Assembly: GCF_900100735.1 (NCBI RefSeq)
Contig: NZ_FNCJ01000008.1
Location: forward strand, 124,001-188,000
Direction: 5' to 3'
Length of the DNA stretch: 64,000 bases
Source: Paraburkholderia phenazinium
GTDB lineage: Bacteria; Pseudomonadota; Gammaproteobacteria; Burkholderiales; Burkholderiaceae
Shown: piece by piece, positions 35,201 through 44,442 of the stretch
Layout of the letters: each line of letters begins with the position of its first letter
How positions within the stretch are numbered: position 1 is the stretch's first letter
Program-made: the position numbers and the translations under genes
Notes under the pieces: model-generated
Databases searched by the model: none
What the model was told of the DNA's origin: nothing
What the model saw: the letters and a program-made list of their open reading frames with translations, nothing else

Positions 35201-36770
35201 CCGCGCAACCCGCTTACGCACCTCGGCCGGCGCGGCGCTCTGGCTGCCGGCCGAACGCCTGACCTGTCTGCACGCCATCTACCCTGAAGCCTCCTTCGAG
35301 CCATCTATCGCCGCCCCCAAGGGCTTTACGGAACCATGGAACGCGGATGAAGCGCTAGTCGACGTGATCCGCGCCCGGCTCACGGGTTTCGGCCCACTAC
35401 CGGTGGCGTCGATTGCCGGCGCACTGGGCCTGCCGCCAGGCACCGTGGAGCGCGCCCTGAGCGCGCTCGAAGCACAAGGCTACGTGATGCGGGGCCGCTT
35501 CACGCCGGGCGCAAACGCAGAAGAATGGTGCGAGCGGCATCTGCTGGCGCGGATTCACCGCTATACCGTGCGGCGCTTGCGGCGGGAAATCGAGCCAGTC
35601 GAACGGCACGACTTCATGCGCTTCCTGTTCGAGTGGCAACATCTGACGCCCTCGACACGCGGCGAAGACCGCGACGCGCTCGCGGCCGTGCTGGATCAAA
35701 TGGCCGGATTCGAGGCCGCCGCTACGGCGTGGGAGGAAGACATCCTGCCCGCCCGCCTCAAGGACTATTCGATCACCTCGCTCGACGAGCTGTGCCGCTC
35801 CGGCAAGCTGGTCTGGACGCGCCTCACCGAGCGCACCCGCACCGCCGCCGCCCCGGTGCGCAGCACGCCGATCGTCTTGCTGCCACGGCGCGACATCGGC
35901 CTGTGGAGCACGCTGATCGATCAAAGCAAGCCGGCCGAGTTGTCGCCACGGGCCCAAAGCGTCTATGACACGCTGATGAAACACGGCGCGATGTTCTTCG
36001 ACGAGCTGCTGGGAGACACGCGCCTGCTCGGGATCGAACTGGAAAACGCCTTGGGCGAACTGGTCGCAGCGGGATTGGTGAACTCGGACAGTTTCGCAGG
36101 CTTGCGTGCCCTGCTCAAACCCGCCGCGAAGCGCCAGGCCCATCACCACCGGCGGCCACGCGGTGGCGCGCTGATCGGCGGCATGGACGATGCCGGCCGC
36201 TGGGCACTGGTACGCCCGCGCAGCACGCTTGCGGTTCAGGTGAGCCCCACACCCACCTCGTCCACCTCGTCCGCGTCACCCGCCACCGCCACAGCCCGCG
36301 CCCCGTTGCTTGCACCGGAAGTGCTCGAACACCTGGCGATGACCTTGTTACGCCGCTATGGCGTCGTATTCTGGCGTCTGCTGGCCCGCGAAGCGGAATG
36401 GCTGCCGCCCTGGCGCGATCTGCTGCGCGTGCTGCAGCGGCTCGAAGCACGCGGTCTGGTACGCGGCGGGCGCTTCGTCAATGGCCTCGCCGGTGAACAG
36501 TTCGCGCTGCCTGAAGCGATCCCGCTGCTGCGCGAAGTACGCCGCCATGCCGACGACGGCGCCCTGGTCTGCGTTGCCGCCACCGATCCATTGAATCTGG
36601 TCGGTACGCTGCTCCCGGGCGACAAGGTGCCGGCGGTCGCCGGCAATCGCGTGCTGTATCGGGACGGCGTGGCGGTCGCCACGCTGGTGGCGGGCGAGTT
36701 TATTTATCTCACCGATGCCGACGCCGAAACGCGGGAACAGATGCGTCTCAGACTGGCACGGCGGCACTAA
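32295..36770 (+). CDS. lhr: Lhr-type large DEAD/DEAH helicase
   Basis: About 1491 residues. The N-terminal helicase core carries Walker A VAAPTGSGKT, motif Ia PLKALSNDI, motif II DEIH (in VIVDEIHALAGSKRG), motif III SAT, motif V ASLELGIDIGDVD and motif VI QRVGRSGH. The WH and Lhr-specific domain follow, then a long C-terminal region (LERL/YcaQ-like winged helices), as in E. coli and mycobacterial Lhr. Start is uncertain: ATG 32295 (MTPASSPSG) or ATG 32265. Lhr is a 3'-5' DNA helicase and RNA:DNA unwinding enzyme implicated in DNA repair. No partner nuclease gene adjoins it. Confidence 0.93.
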   Translation: MTPASSPSGVLDSFHPAVAGWFLKTFPAPTDAQLAAWPFIRSGRSTLVAAPTGSGKTLTAFLSALDDLVQQGLANGGALPDETLVVYVSPLKALSNDIRLNLQRPLEGIAAELAQRGLAPLEIRTAVRTGDTTQQERNALRKQAPHILVTTPESLYVLLGSDSGRRMLATTRTVIVDEIHALAGSKRGSHLTLSLERLDALCGRRLPRIGLSATQKPIGAVARFLVGGASVNSAEPADCAIVDVGHVRARDLALEIPPVPLEAVMANEVWELVYNRLAELIAQHRTTLIFVNTRRMAERAARHLTERLGKEAVAAHHGSLAKEHRFDAEQRLKRGDLRVLIATASLELGIDIGDVDLVCQMGSPRAIAPFLQRVGRSGHHVGGMPKGRLFPASRDDLIECAALLDCVRRGELDALQIPRAPLDVLAQQIVAEISSAEWSEDALFDLMRRAAPYAELTREQYDAVLRMLAEGYTSRHGPRGAYLHRDAVSGTLRGRRGGKLVAVTSGGTIPENADYAVILEPQAVNIGTVNEDFAVESLAGDVFQLGNASYRILRVEAGRVRVEDARGQPPNIPFWLGEAPGRSDELSFGVARLRSQIERLLSDDEPQPEEAAVAAEVAHATVSTAVAAPRRTERRLEHAIAWLTTTLRMDEAAARQIVDYLARARAALSALPTQNTLVMERFFDESGGTQLVIHAPFGSRINRAWGLALRKRFCRTFNFELQAAATEDAIILSLTGSHSFALDKVWRYLHSNTAEHLLIQALLDAPLFGVRWRWNATTSLALPRYSGGRKTAPQLQRMRSEDLLAAVFPDQVACLENIVGERELPHHPLVDQTIDDCLHEAMDTEGWLSLLRRIEQGQVKLVTRELPAPSPLAAEILTAKPYAYLDDAPIEERRTQAVLNRRWSDPASADDLGALDADAIAGVREEAWPQPRNLDEMHETLTGLACVTDAEAQNNPDWPAWLAALAEARRATRLRTSAGAALWLPAERLTCLHAIYPEASFEPSIAAPKGFTEPWNADEALVDVIRARLTGFGPLPVASIAGALGLPPGTVERALSALEAQGYVMRGRFTPGANAEEWCERHLLARIHRYTVRRLRREIEPVERHDFMRFLFEWQHLTPSTRGEDRDALAAVLDQMAGFEAAATAWEEDILPARLKDYSITSLDELCRSGKLVWTRLTERTRTAAAPVRSTPIVLLPRRDIGLWSTLIDQSKPAELSPRAQSVYDTLMKHGAMFFDELLGDTRLLGIELENALGELVAAGLVNSDSFAGLRALLKPAAKRQAHHHRRPRGGALIGGMDDAGRWALVRPRSTLAVQVSPTPTSSTSSASPATATARAPLLAPEVLEHLAMTLLRRYGVVFWRLLAREAEWLPPWRDLLRVLQRLEARGLVRGGRFVNGLAGEQFALPEAIPLLREVRRHADDGALVCVAATDPLNLVGTLLPGDKVPAVAGNRVLYRDGVAVATLVAGEFIYLTDADAETREQMRLRLARRH

Positions 36771-36939
36771 TATTTAACATTTGTCTAAAGGTTCATAGTA
36801 CCTTGCCGTTACTACCATACGTGCCGGCTGCCTTGGGTACAATAAAAGTCAGCCTTACATCTGATGTAGACTGTTTGCCACCCGCCAGCTTCGCGGCCCA
36901 CGCTGGCGGCCCGCAGGCACACCTTGCCCGGGAAATGAC

Positions 36940-38943
36940 ATGAACGACGACCAACACGACCAGGTGCTCTATGCCCAGTTCGGCACAAGCAGCCCTTGCT
37001 GGCGTCTGTCCAAAGACAGCAACGCGCTGGAGCTGACGCCGGTCACGGGCGACATGCCGGCCAATGCCGCCATCCCCCTGAACCCGCACCAGGCCGCACA
37101 GATTCGCTGTCTGACCGGCATTACCTCCCACCTGATTCTCGACGTGCGCCTGCTCGGCGAGCCGTTACGGCTGCACCTGGTCGGCAAGAAACTCACCAGC
37201 AACCTATGGGCAGGCACGGCCTCGGCCTATGAAGACACCGAATCGGTGGCACGCGACCTGGTTCACGGTCTGTCGTTCGCCGAACAGGTGGTGTCGGAGG
37301 TCAATTCGGTGGTCGTGATCGTCGACCGCAATGGCCGCATCCAGCGTTTCAACCGGCTCGCCGAAGAACTCACCGGCATGAAAGAGGAAGACATTGTCGG
37401 CCGCAGTGTCTGGGCGCTCTTTATGTCGTCCGAGGCGGGCGCGGCGTCGAGCCAGAACATCGCCGGTTTCTTTAACCGCGGCGTCTCCTACGAAGTGGAG
37501 CGGCTCGTGAGGACCGTGCACGGCGAGCGGCTCTTCCTGTTTCGCAACAAGTTCGTGCAGAGCGGCAGTGGCGTCGACGAGCAGTTCCTGATCTGCTCGG
37601 GCACCGACATCACCGAAGAGCGCCGCGCACAAGAGCGGCTGACCGAACTGGCCAACACCGATTCGCTGACCGGCCTCGCCAATCGCAACGCGATTCAGGA
37701 CAAGATCCGCGCGGCGATCTCAAACGCCGCGGACGATGTGTCGGTCGGCATTCTGTTCCTCGATCTCGACAACTTCAAGAAGGTCAACGACCACTACGGT
37801 CATGTGTTCGGCGACCGCCTGATCAAGGACGTCTCCGCCGCCATCAGCACCTGCCTGGACGAAGGCGACACGCTCGCGCGGCTGGGCGGCGACGAATTTA
37901 TCGTGCTGGCCGCAACCGGCAGCGCCGCCTCGCTGGAAGCCACCGCGCAGCGCATTCTGGAGCGCATGCGCACGCCGTTCAGCCTCGGGCTCGTCGAGGT
38001 GTACACCGGCTGCTCGATCGGCATCGCGCTGTCCCCGGAGCACGGCGACAGTCTCGAATCGCTGATCCGTTCGGCCGACACCGCGATGTACGTCGCCAAG
38101 GACGAAGGCAAGCGCACGTACCGGGTGTTTTCGCAGGAGATGGACCGCAAGGTTGCCGAGTATATGTGGCTCGACACCAACCTGCGGCGCGGCATCGACG
38201 AAGGCCAGTTCACGCTCTACTACCAGCCGAAGCTGTCGATTTCGACCGGCGTTGTGACCGGCGCCGAGGCGCTGATACGCTGGAATTCGCCGGAACGCGG
38301 CCAGATCATGCCGACCGAATTCATTCGCTATGCCGAAGAATCGGGGCTGATCGGCCACCTCGGCCGCTGGGTCATGCAGACGGCCGCCCTGCAGGCCGCG
38401 CGCTGGAAGGCGGCGGGCTTCAACCTGCGGGTCGCGATCAACGTGTCGGCGCGCCAACTGGTGGATACCGCGGTGGTCCGGCACTTCGCCGAAGCGTTAA
38501 AGCAGGCGGGGCTCGACCCATGCCTCGTCGATCTCGAACTCACCGAAAGCTGCCTGATCGAAGATGAAGCCGCCGCGATCGAGTTGATTACGCAGTTCCG
38601 GCAACTGGGCGCCCAGGTGCACCTCGACGACTTCGGCACCGGCTATTCGTCGCTCTCGCAACTCGGGCGGATACCGCTCGATGTCATCAAGCTCGATCGC
38701 AGCTTCGTGCGCTCGATCAACGAGAATACCAAGGCCCAGGCGCTGGTGCGCTCGATGGTGGCGGTGGCCCAGGAGCTGAATTTCAAGGTGGTGGCTGAAG
38801 GGATCGAAACGGAAGCGGAAGAAGCGTTTATGAAGGGGCTCGGGGTGGAGTATGTGCAGGGCTTCCTGTACGGCCAGCCAATGCCGGCCGCTGAGTTCGA
38901 ACAATGGCTGCGCGAGCGGCAGAAGCTCAGGCTGATCGCCTGA
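36940..38943 (+). CDS. rpfR: RpfR, BDSF-sensing PAS-GGDEF-EAL protein
   Basis: 667 residues. An N-terminal ~85-residue module (WRLSKDSNALELTP, HLVGKKLTSNLWAG) corresponds to the RpfF-interacting domain. A PAS domain follows (SFAEQVVSEVNSVVVIVDRN, FNRLAEELTGMKEEDIVG). The diguanylate cyclase domain has RLGGDEFIVLA and the phosphodiesterase domain has GAEALIRW and HLDDFGTGYSSL, both apparently intact. The order and wording match RpfR of Burkholderia cenocepacia and E. coli PdeR (YciR/Gmr), its homologue. Binding of cis-2-dodecenoic acid to the PAS domain stimulates c-di-GMP degradation in RpfR. The neighbouring rpfF makes the ligand. Confidence 0.92.
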   Translation: MNDDQHDQVLYAQFGTSSPCWRLSKDSNALELTPVTGDMPANAAIPLNPHQAAQIRCLTGITSHLILDVRLLGEPLRLHLVGKKLTSNLWAGTASAYEDTESVARDLVHGLSFAEQVVSEVNSVVVIVDRNGRIQRFNRLAEELTGMKEEDIVGRSVWALFMSSEAGAASSQNIAGFFNRGVSYEVERLVRTVHGERLFLFRNKFVQSGSGVDEQFLICSGTDITEERRAQERLTELANTDSLTGLANRNAIQDKIRAAISNAADDVSVGILFLDLDNFKKVNDHYGHVFGDRLIKDVSAAISTCLDEGDTLARLGGDEFIVLAATGSAASLEATAQRILERMRTPFSLGLVEVYTGCSIGIALSPEHGDSLESLIRSADTAMYVAKDEGKRTYRVFSQEMDRKVAEYMWLDTNLRRGIDEGQFTLYYQPKLSISTGVVTGAEALIRWNSPERGQIMPTEFIRYAEESGLIGHLGRWVMQTAALQAARWKAAGFNLRVAINVSARQLVDTAVVRHFAEALKQAGLDPCLVDLELTESCLIEDEAAAIELITQFRQLGAQVHLDDFGTGYSSLSQLGRIPLDVIKLDRSFVRSINENTKAQALVRSMVAVAQELNFKVVAEGIETEAEEAFMKGLGVEYVQGFLYGQPMPAAEFEQWLRERQKLRLIA

Positions 38944-38955
38944 GCTTCGCTCCAG

Positions 38956-39834
38956 CTAGGCAATGTTTGCGCTAGTCTGGCGCAGGCTGGAGGTGCGGCG
39001 GTTCTGCAGCATCACCAGCCGCTCCATGAAGGCCAGATCCTTCTCTTCAATCGTGAACGCGGCCTCCACCCAGTCTTCGGTAATCTCCATCAGTTCGGCG
39101 CGCGAGAGCTGCAGCACCCGCTGACGGGCTCGCAGCATGGCGCGAATGCCGTTCATCTTGGGGCGCAGGGTGTCGACAAAGGTACGCGTCGCCACATAGG
39201 CCTCACCCGGTTCGAACAACTGGTCGACCAGTCCCTTGCCCGCATACCATTCCGCGGTGTGCGACTCGCCGGTGCCGATCAGCTCTTCCGCGAGGCGCAT
39301 GCCGGCCTTGCGGGCGACGAGCGAGTATCCGCCCATGCCCGGGAACAGATTGAAGGCGATCTCCGGGAAACCCATGCGCGCGTCGTTCTGCGCGAGCAGA
39401 AAGTGATGTGCGAGTGCGGCTTCGAAGCCTCCCCCGAGCGCGGTCCCCTCCACCATCGCAATCGAAATCGCGCCGGTATCGAAGCCGCGTGCCGCGGCAT
39501 GCACGCAATCGACACAAGCCCGCGCGTACGACATCAAGGCCTGACGCCTGCCGGCGCGGATGGTCTCGGCAAAGAAGTCGAGATCGCCGCCGACGTTGTA
39601 CATCGCCGGAATCAGCGAGCCCGTCACCCAGAAGTCGATCGGCAAACCTGACTCACGCGCGGCCTGGGCGAGGCCCAGAATATCGTGCACCAGTTCAAGG
39701 TTAAAACAGGGACGCGGCTGCGCACGCAACATCATCCACATGATGTTGCGCCCCTCTTCGTAGTAGGCGGAAATCTGCGACAAATTACCCGCTTCGAGGA
39801 ACGGACGGCAGGCGTGATGGTTGTGAAGATTCAT
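38956..39834 (-). CDS. rpfF: RpfF, DSF-family (BDSF) synthase of the crotonase fold
   Basis: 292 residues. The crotonase core has the oxyanion region IAMVEGTALGGGFEAAL and the two catalytic glutamates E138 (GGGFE) and E158 (GFPEIAFNLFPGMGGY), 20 residues apart as in Xanthomonas RpfF E141/E161. The RpfF-specific N-terminus (QISAYYEEGRNIMWMMLRAQ) is present. The enzyme makes cis-2-unsaturated fatty-acid signals from acyl-ACP. It converges on rpfR with a 12-base gap. AAAGGACC precedes the ATG. Confidence 0.94.
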   Translation of the reverse strand: MNLHNHHACRPFLEAGNLSQISAYYEEGRNIMWMMLRAQPRPCFNLELVHDILGLAQAARESGLPIDFWVTGSLIPAMYNVGGDLDFFAETIRAGRRQALMSYARACVDCVHAAARGFDTGAISIAMVEGTALGGGFEAALAHHFLLAQNDARMGFPEIAFNLFPGMGGYSLVARKAGMRLAEELIGTGESHTAEWYAGKGLVDQLFEPGEAYVATRTFVDTLRPKMNGIRAMLRARQRVLQLSRAELMEITEDWVEAAFTIEEKDLAFMERLVMLQNRRTSSLRQTSANIA

Positions 39835-40283
39835 TTTTAGTGGTCCTTTAAGGTTAAACGGCGGTAATGCAAGTCGAGCCTAAAGCAGACCTCAATATGG
39901 TGGGAGCGGGTTTGCTAACGGACGAACACAAGTCGTCCTTGCAATCCCTTGGCGGGAGGGGTGCGGAGGAAGTTTCAAACAGAGAGGGGACGTGCACGCG
40001 CAAACGATTGCGCACCAGAAGACGTGCAATAGGACGTGCAAAAACCATTGCGTCAATCCGAAAAGTAAATCGGAAAGCGCTCGAATACGGAATTTATTGC
40101 CACAGAGGGGAGCGACGGTAATTCTTTACTGTCAGGAAATGTAATGCGCGCGCGACATGGTGTGAGATATGGCGCGAGAGGCGGCGCACTGAAGGCGCCG
40201 CGGGAATAACCGCAACGAACGCGTGCAGCGAAGACGCCGCAATCCTGAGCGGTGTCGTTTGCACTGCACGCGGAGCGCTCAAA
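39835..40283. other. rpfF upstream region, no gene seen
   Basis: 449 bases between the rpfF start and the end of the M20 peptidase gene. It is more AT-rich at 40030-40140 and should hold the rpfF promoter. No strong operator or RNA is apparent. Confidence 0.45.
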
Positions 40284-41747
40284 TCACGGCGCCGCGGCGA
40301 TCACATCGGCCACCGCCGCCGTCAGCTTCTTGCCATAGGGCACATGCAGGAACTCGTTCGGCCCGTGTGCGTTCGACTTCGGCCCAAGTACGCCGCACAC
40401 CATGAACTGCGAATGCGGGAAGCCTTCCTTCAAGACGTTCATCAACGGGATCGTGCCGCCCTGGCCCATATAGGCGCAGTCCGCACCGTAATGCTGGCGC
40501 GACGCGTCGTTCAGCGCCGAGGCGAGCCACGGCGCCAGTTCCGGCGCGCTCCAGCCGGTGGCCGCACCGGCGTCCGGCTTGAAAGTGACCTTGGCGTTAT
40601 AGGGCGGATCGAACTCGAGCAGCGCTTTCAGTTCCGCGACTGCCTTGACCGCATCGAGCAGCGGCGGCAGGCGCAGCGACAGCTTGAAGGCGGTGCGCGG
40701 ACGCAGCACATTGCCGGCATCGGCGATGGCCGGCAAACCGGCCGCTCCCGTCACCGAGAGGGACGGACGCCAGGTGGAGTTGAGCAGCGCCTCTTTCGGA
40801 TCGGTCGTGGTAGGCAGCACCTGGCGGCCGTCCTGGCCGCACGCCCACGGAATCTTCTTCCAGACGTCGTCGCCCAGAATCTGGGCAGTGGCTTCCGCTT
40901 CGCGCAGTCGGTCCGCCGGAATCGGCGCATGGAAGCCCTTCGGCAACAGGTTGCCGTTCGAGGCGTCTTCGAGACGGTCGAACAGTTGCCGCATGATGCG
41001 GAAGCTCGACGGCGTAATACCGCCATAGCCGCCCGAATGAATGCCTTCGTCGAGCACATGGACTTCGAGGTCGCCAGAGACAAGGCCGCGCAGCGAGGTG
41101 GTCAGCCACAACTGGTCGTAGTTGCCGGCGCCGGAATCGAGACAGACCACCAGCCCCACTTTGCCGAGCCGCTCGCGCAGCGCGTCGACATACGGCAGCA
41201 GGTCATAGCTGCCCGACTCCTCACAGGTTTCGATCAGCCCGACGCAGCGCGGCCGCTCGATGCCCTGGGCGTCGAGCGCGGCCAAGGCGGTCAGACTCGC
41301 GTAGATCGCATAGCCATCGTCCGCGCCGCCGCGGCCGTAGAGCTTGCCGTCTTCCAGCTTGGGCGTCCACGGGCCGAGGTCGTTACGCCAGCCGTCGAAC
41401 TCGGGCTGCTTGTCGAGGTGGCCATACAGCACGATCGTCTCGGTGCTGCCCGAGCGGGTGGCCGCCGTTTCGAAGAAGATCACCGGGGTGCGGCCCGGCA
41501 AGCGGATCACCTCCAGCTTCAGGCCCTTCACGGGCTGTTGCTCGGCCCATTGCGCCGCGTCCGTCACCACCCGGTCGATAAAGCCGTGTTTGACCCAGTC
41601 CGCGTCGAAACCCGGGCTCTTGGCGGGCACGGCGATATAGTCGGTGAGCGCCGGCACGATCTCGTCGTTCCACTTGCGATCCACGAACTCGCGTAGCGTG
41701 TCGTGGTTGATCTTCCTGGCCTGCTGGGTGGTGTCGTCGGAAATCAT
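40284..41747 (-). CDS. M20-family dipeptidase/metallopeptidase
   Basis: 487 residues. Zinc-site motifs are visible: VLYGHLDKQPEF (His, Asp), YGRGGADDGYA (bridging Asp), ETCEESGS (catalytic Glu pair) and the terminal His in GPNEFLHVPYGKK. A dimerisation domain lies between. The family covers carnosinase-like and acetylornithine-deacetylase-like enzymes; dipeptidase is the best guess. No strong ribosome site precedes ATG 41747. Confidence 0.9.
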   Translation of the reverse strand: MISDDTTQQARKINHDTLREFVDRKWNDEIVPALTDYIAVPAKSPGFDADWVKHGFIDRVVTDAAQWAEQQPVKGLKLEVIRLPGRTPVIFFETAATRSGSTETIVLYGHLDKQPEFDGWRNDLGPWTPKLEDGKLYGRGGADDGYAIYASLTALAALDAQGIERPRCVGLIETCEESGSYDLLPYVDALRERLGKVGLVVCLDSGAGNYDQLWLTTSLRGLVSGDLEVHVLDEGIHSGGYGGITPSSFRIMRQLFDRLEDASNGNLLPKGFHAPIPADRLREAEATAQILGDDVWKKIPWACGQDGRQVLPTTTDPKEALLNSTWRPSLSVTGAAGLPAIADAGNVLRPRTAFKLSLRLPPLLDAVKAVAELKALLEFDPPYNAKVTFKPDAGAATGWSAPELAPWLASALNDASRQHYGADCAYMGQGGTIPLMNVLKEGFPHSQFMVCGVLGPKSNAHGPNEFLHVPYGKKLTAAVADVIAAAP

Positions 41748-41973
41748 ATTGGCTGTCCGGTCGGTCGGTCAAAACGTACATGATAGTCCTCTCCGCTGCC
41801 GCCCTGAAGTCCCCCATTCGGCCAGGGGTGTGCAAAGCTGCCGGGACGCCGCGTCGCAACATTCCTGAAACTGAGGCCAGGAGCGCGAAAACGTGGGCGC
41901 GGCAGGTCCCCTCTGCGCGAATTGCACAATCGCGCGACAATTGGAAGATTGGCACTACGCCGGGAGTCCCGCG

Positions 41974-42282
41974 ATGCTGGGCAGCACAGTTGTTCAAGCG
42001 GTGGCTGCGGTCATCGCACTCGGGGTGTACTTCCTGCCGGCGATTCTTGCGGACCGGCGCAAGCGTCACGACCTGTTGACGCTTGCGCTGTTCAACGCCT
42101 GCCTCGGCTGGACCGGTTTCGGCTGGCTGGCCGCGTTGTACTGGGCGCTGCAGCCGAACCCGCCGAAAGACGTCGCCACCGAAGTGAACGAAACGCGGCG
42201 CGTCGTCAGGATGCGAACCTTTTCGACCATGTTGATTCAACGCGTGCAGAGCCGGACGAGCCGGAATAAAAACGAGCGCTGA
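41974..42282 (+). CDS. Superinfection-immunity-type small membrane protein
   Basis: 102 residues. Two hydrophobic helices (about residues 5-22, GVYFLPAILADRR junction, and 30-52) flank a short basic loop, followed by N-P-P and a basic tail. The L-P-x-x-x-A-x-x-R-x-(K/R)-x-x-x-x-I/L-x-x-L-N-x-x-x-G-W-T-x-x-G-W pattern is that of the superinfection immunity (T4 Imm-like) family, widespread in bacterial chromosomes and usually of unknown role. ATG 41974 has CGGGAG upstream. Confidence 0.8.
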   Translation: MLGSTVVQAVAAVIALGVYFLPAILADRRKRHDLLTLALFNACLGWTGFGWLAALYWALQPNPPKDVATEVNETRRVVRMRTFSTMLIQRVQSRTSRNKNER

Positions 42283-42486
42283 GCGCTCGCGCTACCTTTT
42301 TGCGCGGCCCACGTCGCCACGGCACCACGTCGCCGCGGCTCCTGGGCTCCTGGGCTCCTGGGCAGCCTCCCTTTATATTTCACCATTTGCCCACCCAGCC
42401 GTCCGGCTAATTGCCCGCTTTTCGCCACGCATGAAATAATCGACCGGTCCGATCAACCGACGCATTACTCTCACTGGAGCCCTGCA

Positions 42487-43119
42487 ATGCCTGAACTCAG
42501 CAAGTTGCTGACCTTTGGTCTCGTCGCGCTCGGCATGGCGCTCACGCCCGGCCCGAACATGCTGTACCTCGTCTCGCGCTCGATCTGCCAGGGGCGTACC
42601 GCGGGCCTGATTTCGCTTGGCGGTGTGGCGCTCGGCTTCGTGTTCTATATGTTCAGTGCTGCGCTCGGCATCACGGCCCTGCTGCTGGCCGTGCCGTTTG
42701 CGTATGACGCGCTGCGCTTCGGCGGCGCAATGTATATGCTCTGGCTCGCGTGGCAAGCCATCAAACCGGGTGGGCGCTCGCCGTTTCAGGTGCGCGACCT
42801 GCCGGCCGACAGCCCGCGCAAGCTGTTTGCCATGGGCTTCGTCACCAACCTGCTGAACCCCAAAATCGCCGTGCTGTATCTCTCGCTGCTGCCGCAGTTC
42901 ATCGATCCGCAACAGGGCCACGTGCTGGAGCAATCGCTGGTGCTGGGTTCGGTGCAGATTGCGTTTAGCCTGACGATCAATTCGCTGGTGGCGATGATGG
43001 CCGGCTCGATCGCGGTGTTTCTCGCGCGGCGTCCCGGATGGATTCTGGTCCAACGCTGGTTGATGGGAACCGTGCTTGCCGGCCTCGCGGTGCGCATGGC
43101 AACGGAAGCCCGGCGGTGA
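42487..43119 (+). CDS. LysE/RhtB-family amino-acid exporter
   Basis: 210 residues with six hydrophobic helices. The family start MALTPGPNMLYLVSRSICQG and the F-x-x-G-F-x-x-N-L-L-N-P-K motif (FAMGFVTNLLNPKIAVLYLS) are clear. The ATG at 42487 follows CTGGAGCC. It exports amino acids or homoserine lactones by family; substrate not evident. The GNAT gene follows after two bases, probably in one operon. Confidence 0.92.
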   Translation: MPELSKLLTFGLVALGMALTPGPNMLYLVSRSICQGRTAGLISLGGVALGFVFYMFSAALGITALLLAVPFAYDALRFGGAMYMLWLAWQAIKPGGRSPFQVRDLPADSPRKLFAMGFVTNLLNPKIAVLYLSLLPQFIDPQQGHVLEQSLVLGSVQIAFSLTINSLVAMMAGSIAVFLARRPGWILVQRWLMGTVLAGLAVRMATEARR

Positions 43120-43121
43120 TC

Positions 43122-43595
43122 ATGCTGCACACCCGGCCTCTCAATGCCGGCGATCTCGATCTGATCTGCCGCCACCGCTATGAAATGTTCCGTGAGGCAG
43201 GACGCGACGCCGCCCTGCTCGACCAGATGACGCCGGCGTTCCGCACGTGGCTGCAACCGCGGCTCGCCGATGGCTCGTACTTCGGCTTTATCACGCTGGA
43301 CGGCGACACGCCGGTGGCGGGGATTGGGCTAATGGAAATCGACTGGCCGCCGCATCCGCTGCACCCGGAGCAGGACCGGCGCGGCTACGTGCTGAATGTC
43401 TACGTGGAGCCGAGCCACCGGCAGCGCGGCATTGCACGCGCTTTGATGGACCGCTCGGAGGCGGCGTTTAGCGAACGGGGTCTGCCGTATGCGATTTTGC
43501 ACGCCACGCAGATGGGGCGCCCGCTTTACGAGGGACTTGGCTGGGCCTCGACCACGGAAATGGCCAAGGCCGTAGGTAAGCCACTGGCAGCCTGA
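43122..43595 (+). CDS. GNAT-family N-acetyltransferase
   Basis: 157 residues. The acetyl-CoA loop is VEPSHRQRGIARALM (R/Q-x-x-G-x-G/A type) after the beta4 strand YVLNVYV; the C-terminal LHATQMGRPLYEGLGW is typical. ATG 43122 lies two bases after the LysE-type gene, suggesting coupling. Substrate unknown. Confidence 0.88.
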   Translation: MLHTRPLNAGDLDLICRHRYEMFREAGRDAALLDQMTPAFRTWLQPRLADGSYFGFITLDGDTPVAGIGLMEIDWPPHPLHPEQDRRGYVLNVYVEPSHRQRGIARALMDRSEAAFSERGLPYAILHATQMGRPLYEGLGWASTTEMAKAVGKPLAA

Positions 43596-43693
43596 GTGCA
43601 GGGCGACGCGAATCAGGGCAAGCGAGAGCGACCGCGGGGAACGTCGGGCACCCTCAAGGCAGCCTCAGTTGCCCGAGGGCAACTGAGCGCGAA

Positions 43694-43975
43694 TCAGCCG
43701 TGGTGCGCGACGCGTCCGAAGCTGCCCAGTTTCACGGAGCCTGCCGGAATGGAGCGCGGTTCGAGCTGGACCCGCTCCTGCTCGAACATCTCCTGGCGCA
43801 ATTCGCCCTGGTCGTCGAACCACTGGCAAACCACCCAATCACCTGTAGTGAGTGCAACGGGACCCGCATAGGTGACCGTCATGCGCGGGCCGCCCGATTT
43901 GAGCGTAACGACGTCGCCGACATGCAGCGGCACGATTGACGGTGTATCGAATGCGTCGAGAGTAGCGGTCAGCAT
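43694..43975 (-). CDS. DUF2158 (YodC-like) small protein
   Basis: 93 residues. The DUF2158 signature is evident: VGDVVTLKSGGPRMTV, then WVVCQWFDDQGELRQEMF (C-x-W-F) and a C-terminal tail. Function unknown; members are small cytoplasmic proteins. The start codon (43975) opens onto a long AT-rich intergenic region. Confidence 0.82.
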   Translation of the reverse strand: MLTATLDAFDTPSIVPLHVGDVVTLKSGGPRMTVTYAGPVALTTGDWVVCQWFDDQGELRQEMFEQERVQLEPRSIPAGSVKLGSFGRVAHHG

Positions 43976-44442
43976 ATCAATCCCCGATACGAAAGCAGTG
44001 AACTGTTTTAACCCATGGTCTCAGCCAGGCGGCTGGCGAAATATTTAAAAAGTTTGCCAAGATTAACAATTGAAATTCTCGCCCGCAAGTGATTTTTAAC
44101 GATACCGTATTTACACTGACGGGAATTTGATTTCGATCATCGGCTCTGCGAATGAAACAATGATCGGGTAGCTAAATCCTATTCAGCAAACTCCGCCTCC
44201 CCCGCCAGGCGGGTCTGAGAGCGGGAACAAACTACGTGTCCCCGAACGCTGCAGCCGTAAAATGTGCTGAGTCGGATTCCTCAGACATTGGTATTTTCGT
44301 TTCAGGTACGAAACGATTTTTATCCGATCAATTATTGCGAAAATCACCCATAAACCAATCACCCATCCATGAATATCACCAATGGAGGGCGCATCGCATT
44401 AAGACGGTGCAGTGAAATATTCCTGTGGTTGCAATTGTCACC
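43976..44442. other. AT-rich intergenic region, no gene seen
   Basis: 467 bases, clearly more AT-rich than the surroundings (44040-44180 and 44280-44360). A small dyad, TCACC-ttaat-GGTGA (44440-44454), lies at the end of the MFS gene. No ORF with a ribosome site or RNA fold was convincing. Confidence 0.45.

Noticed and set aside
40344..41696. 450-codon plus-strand frame antisense to the M20 peptidase
   Set aside because: Composition-driven open frame; the minus strand has all zinc-binding motifs.
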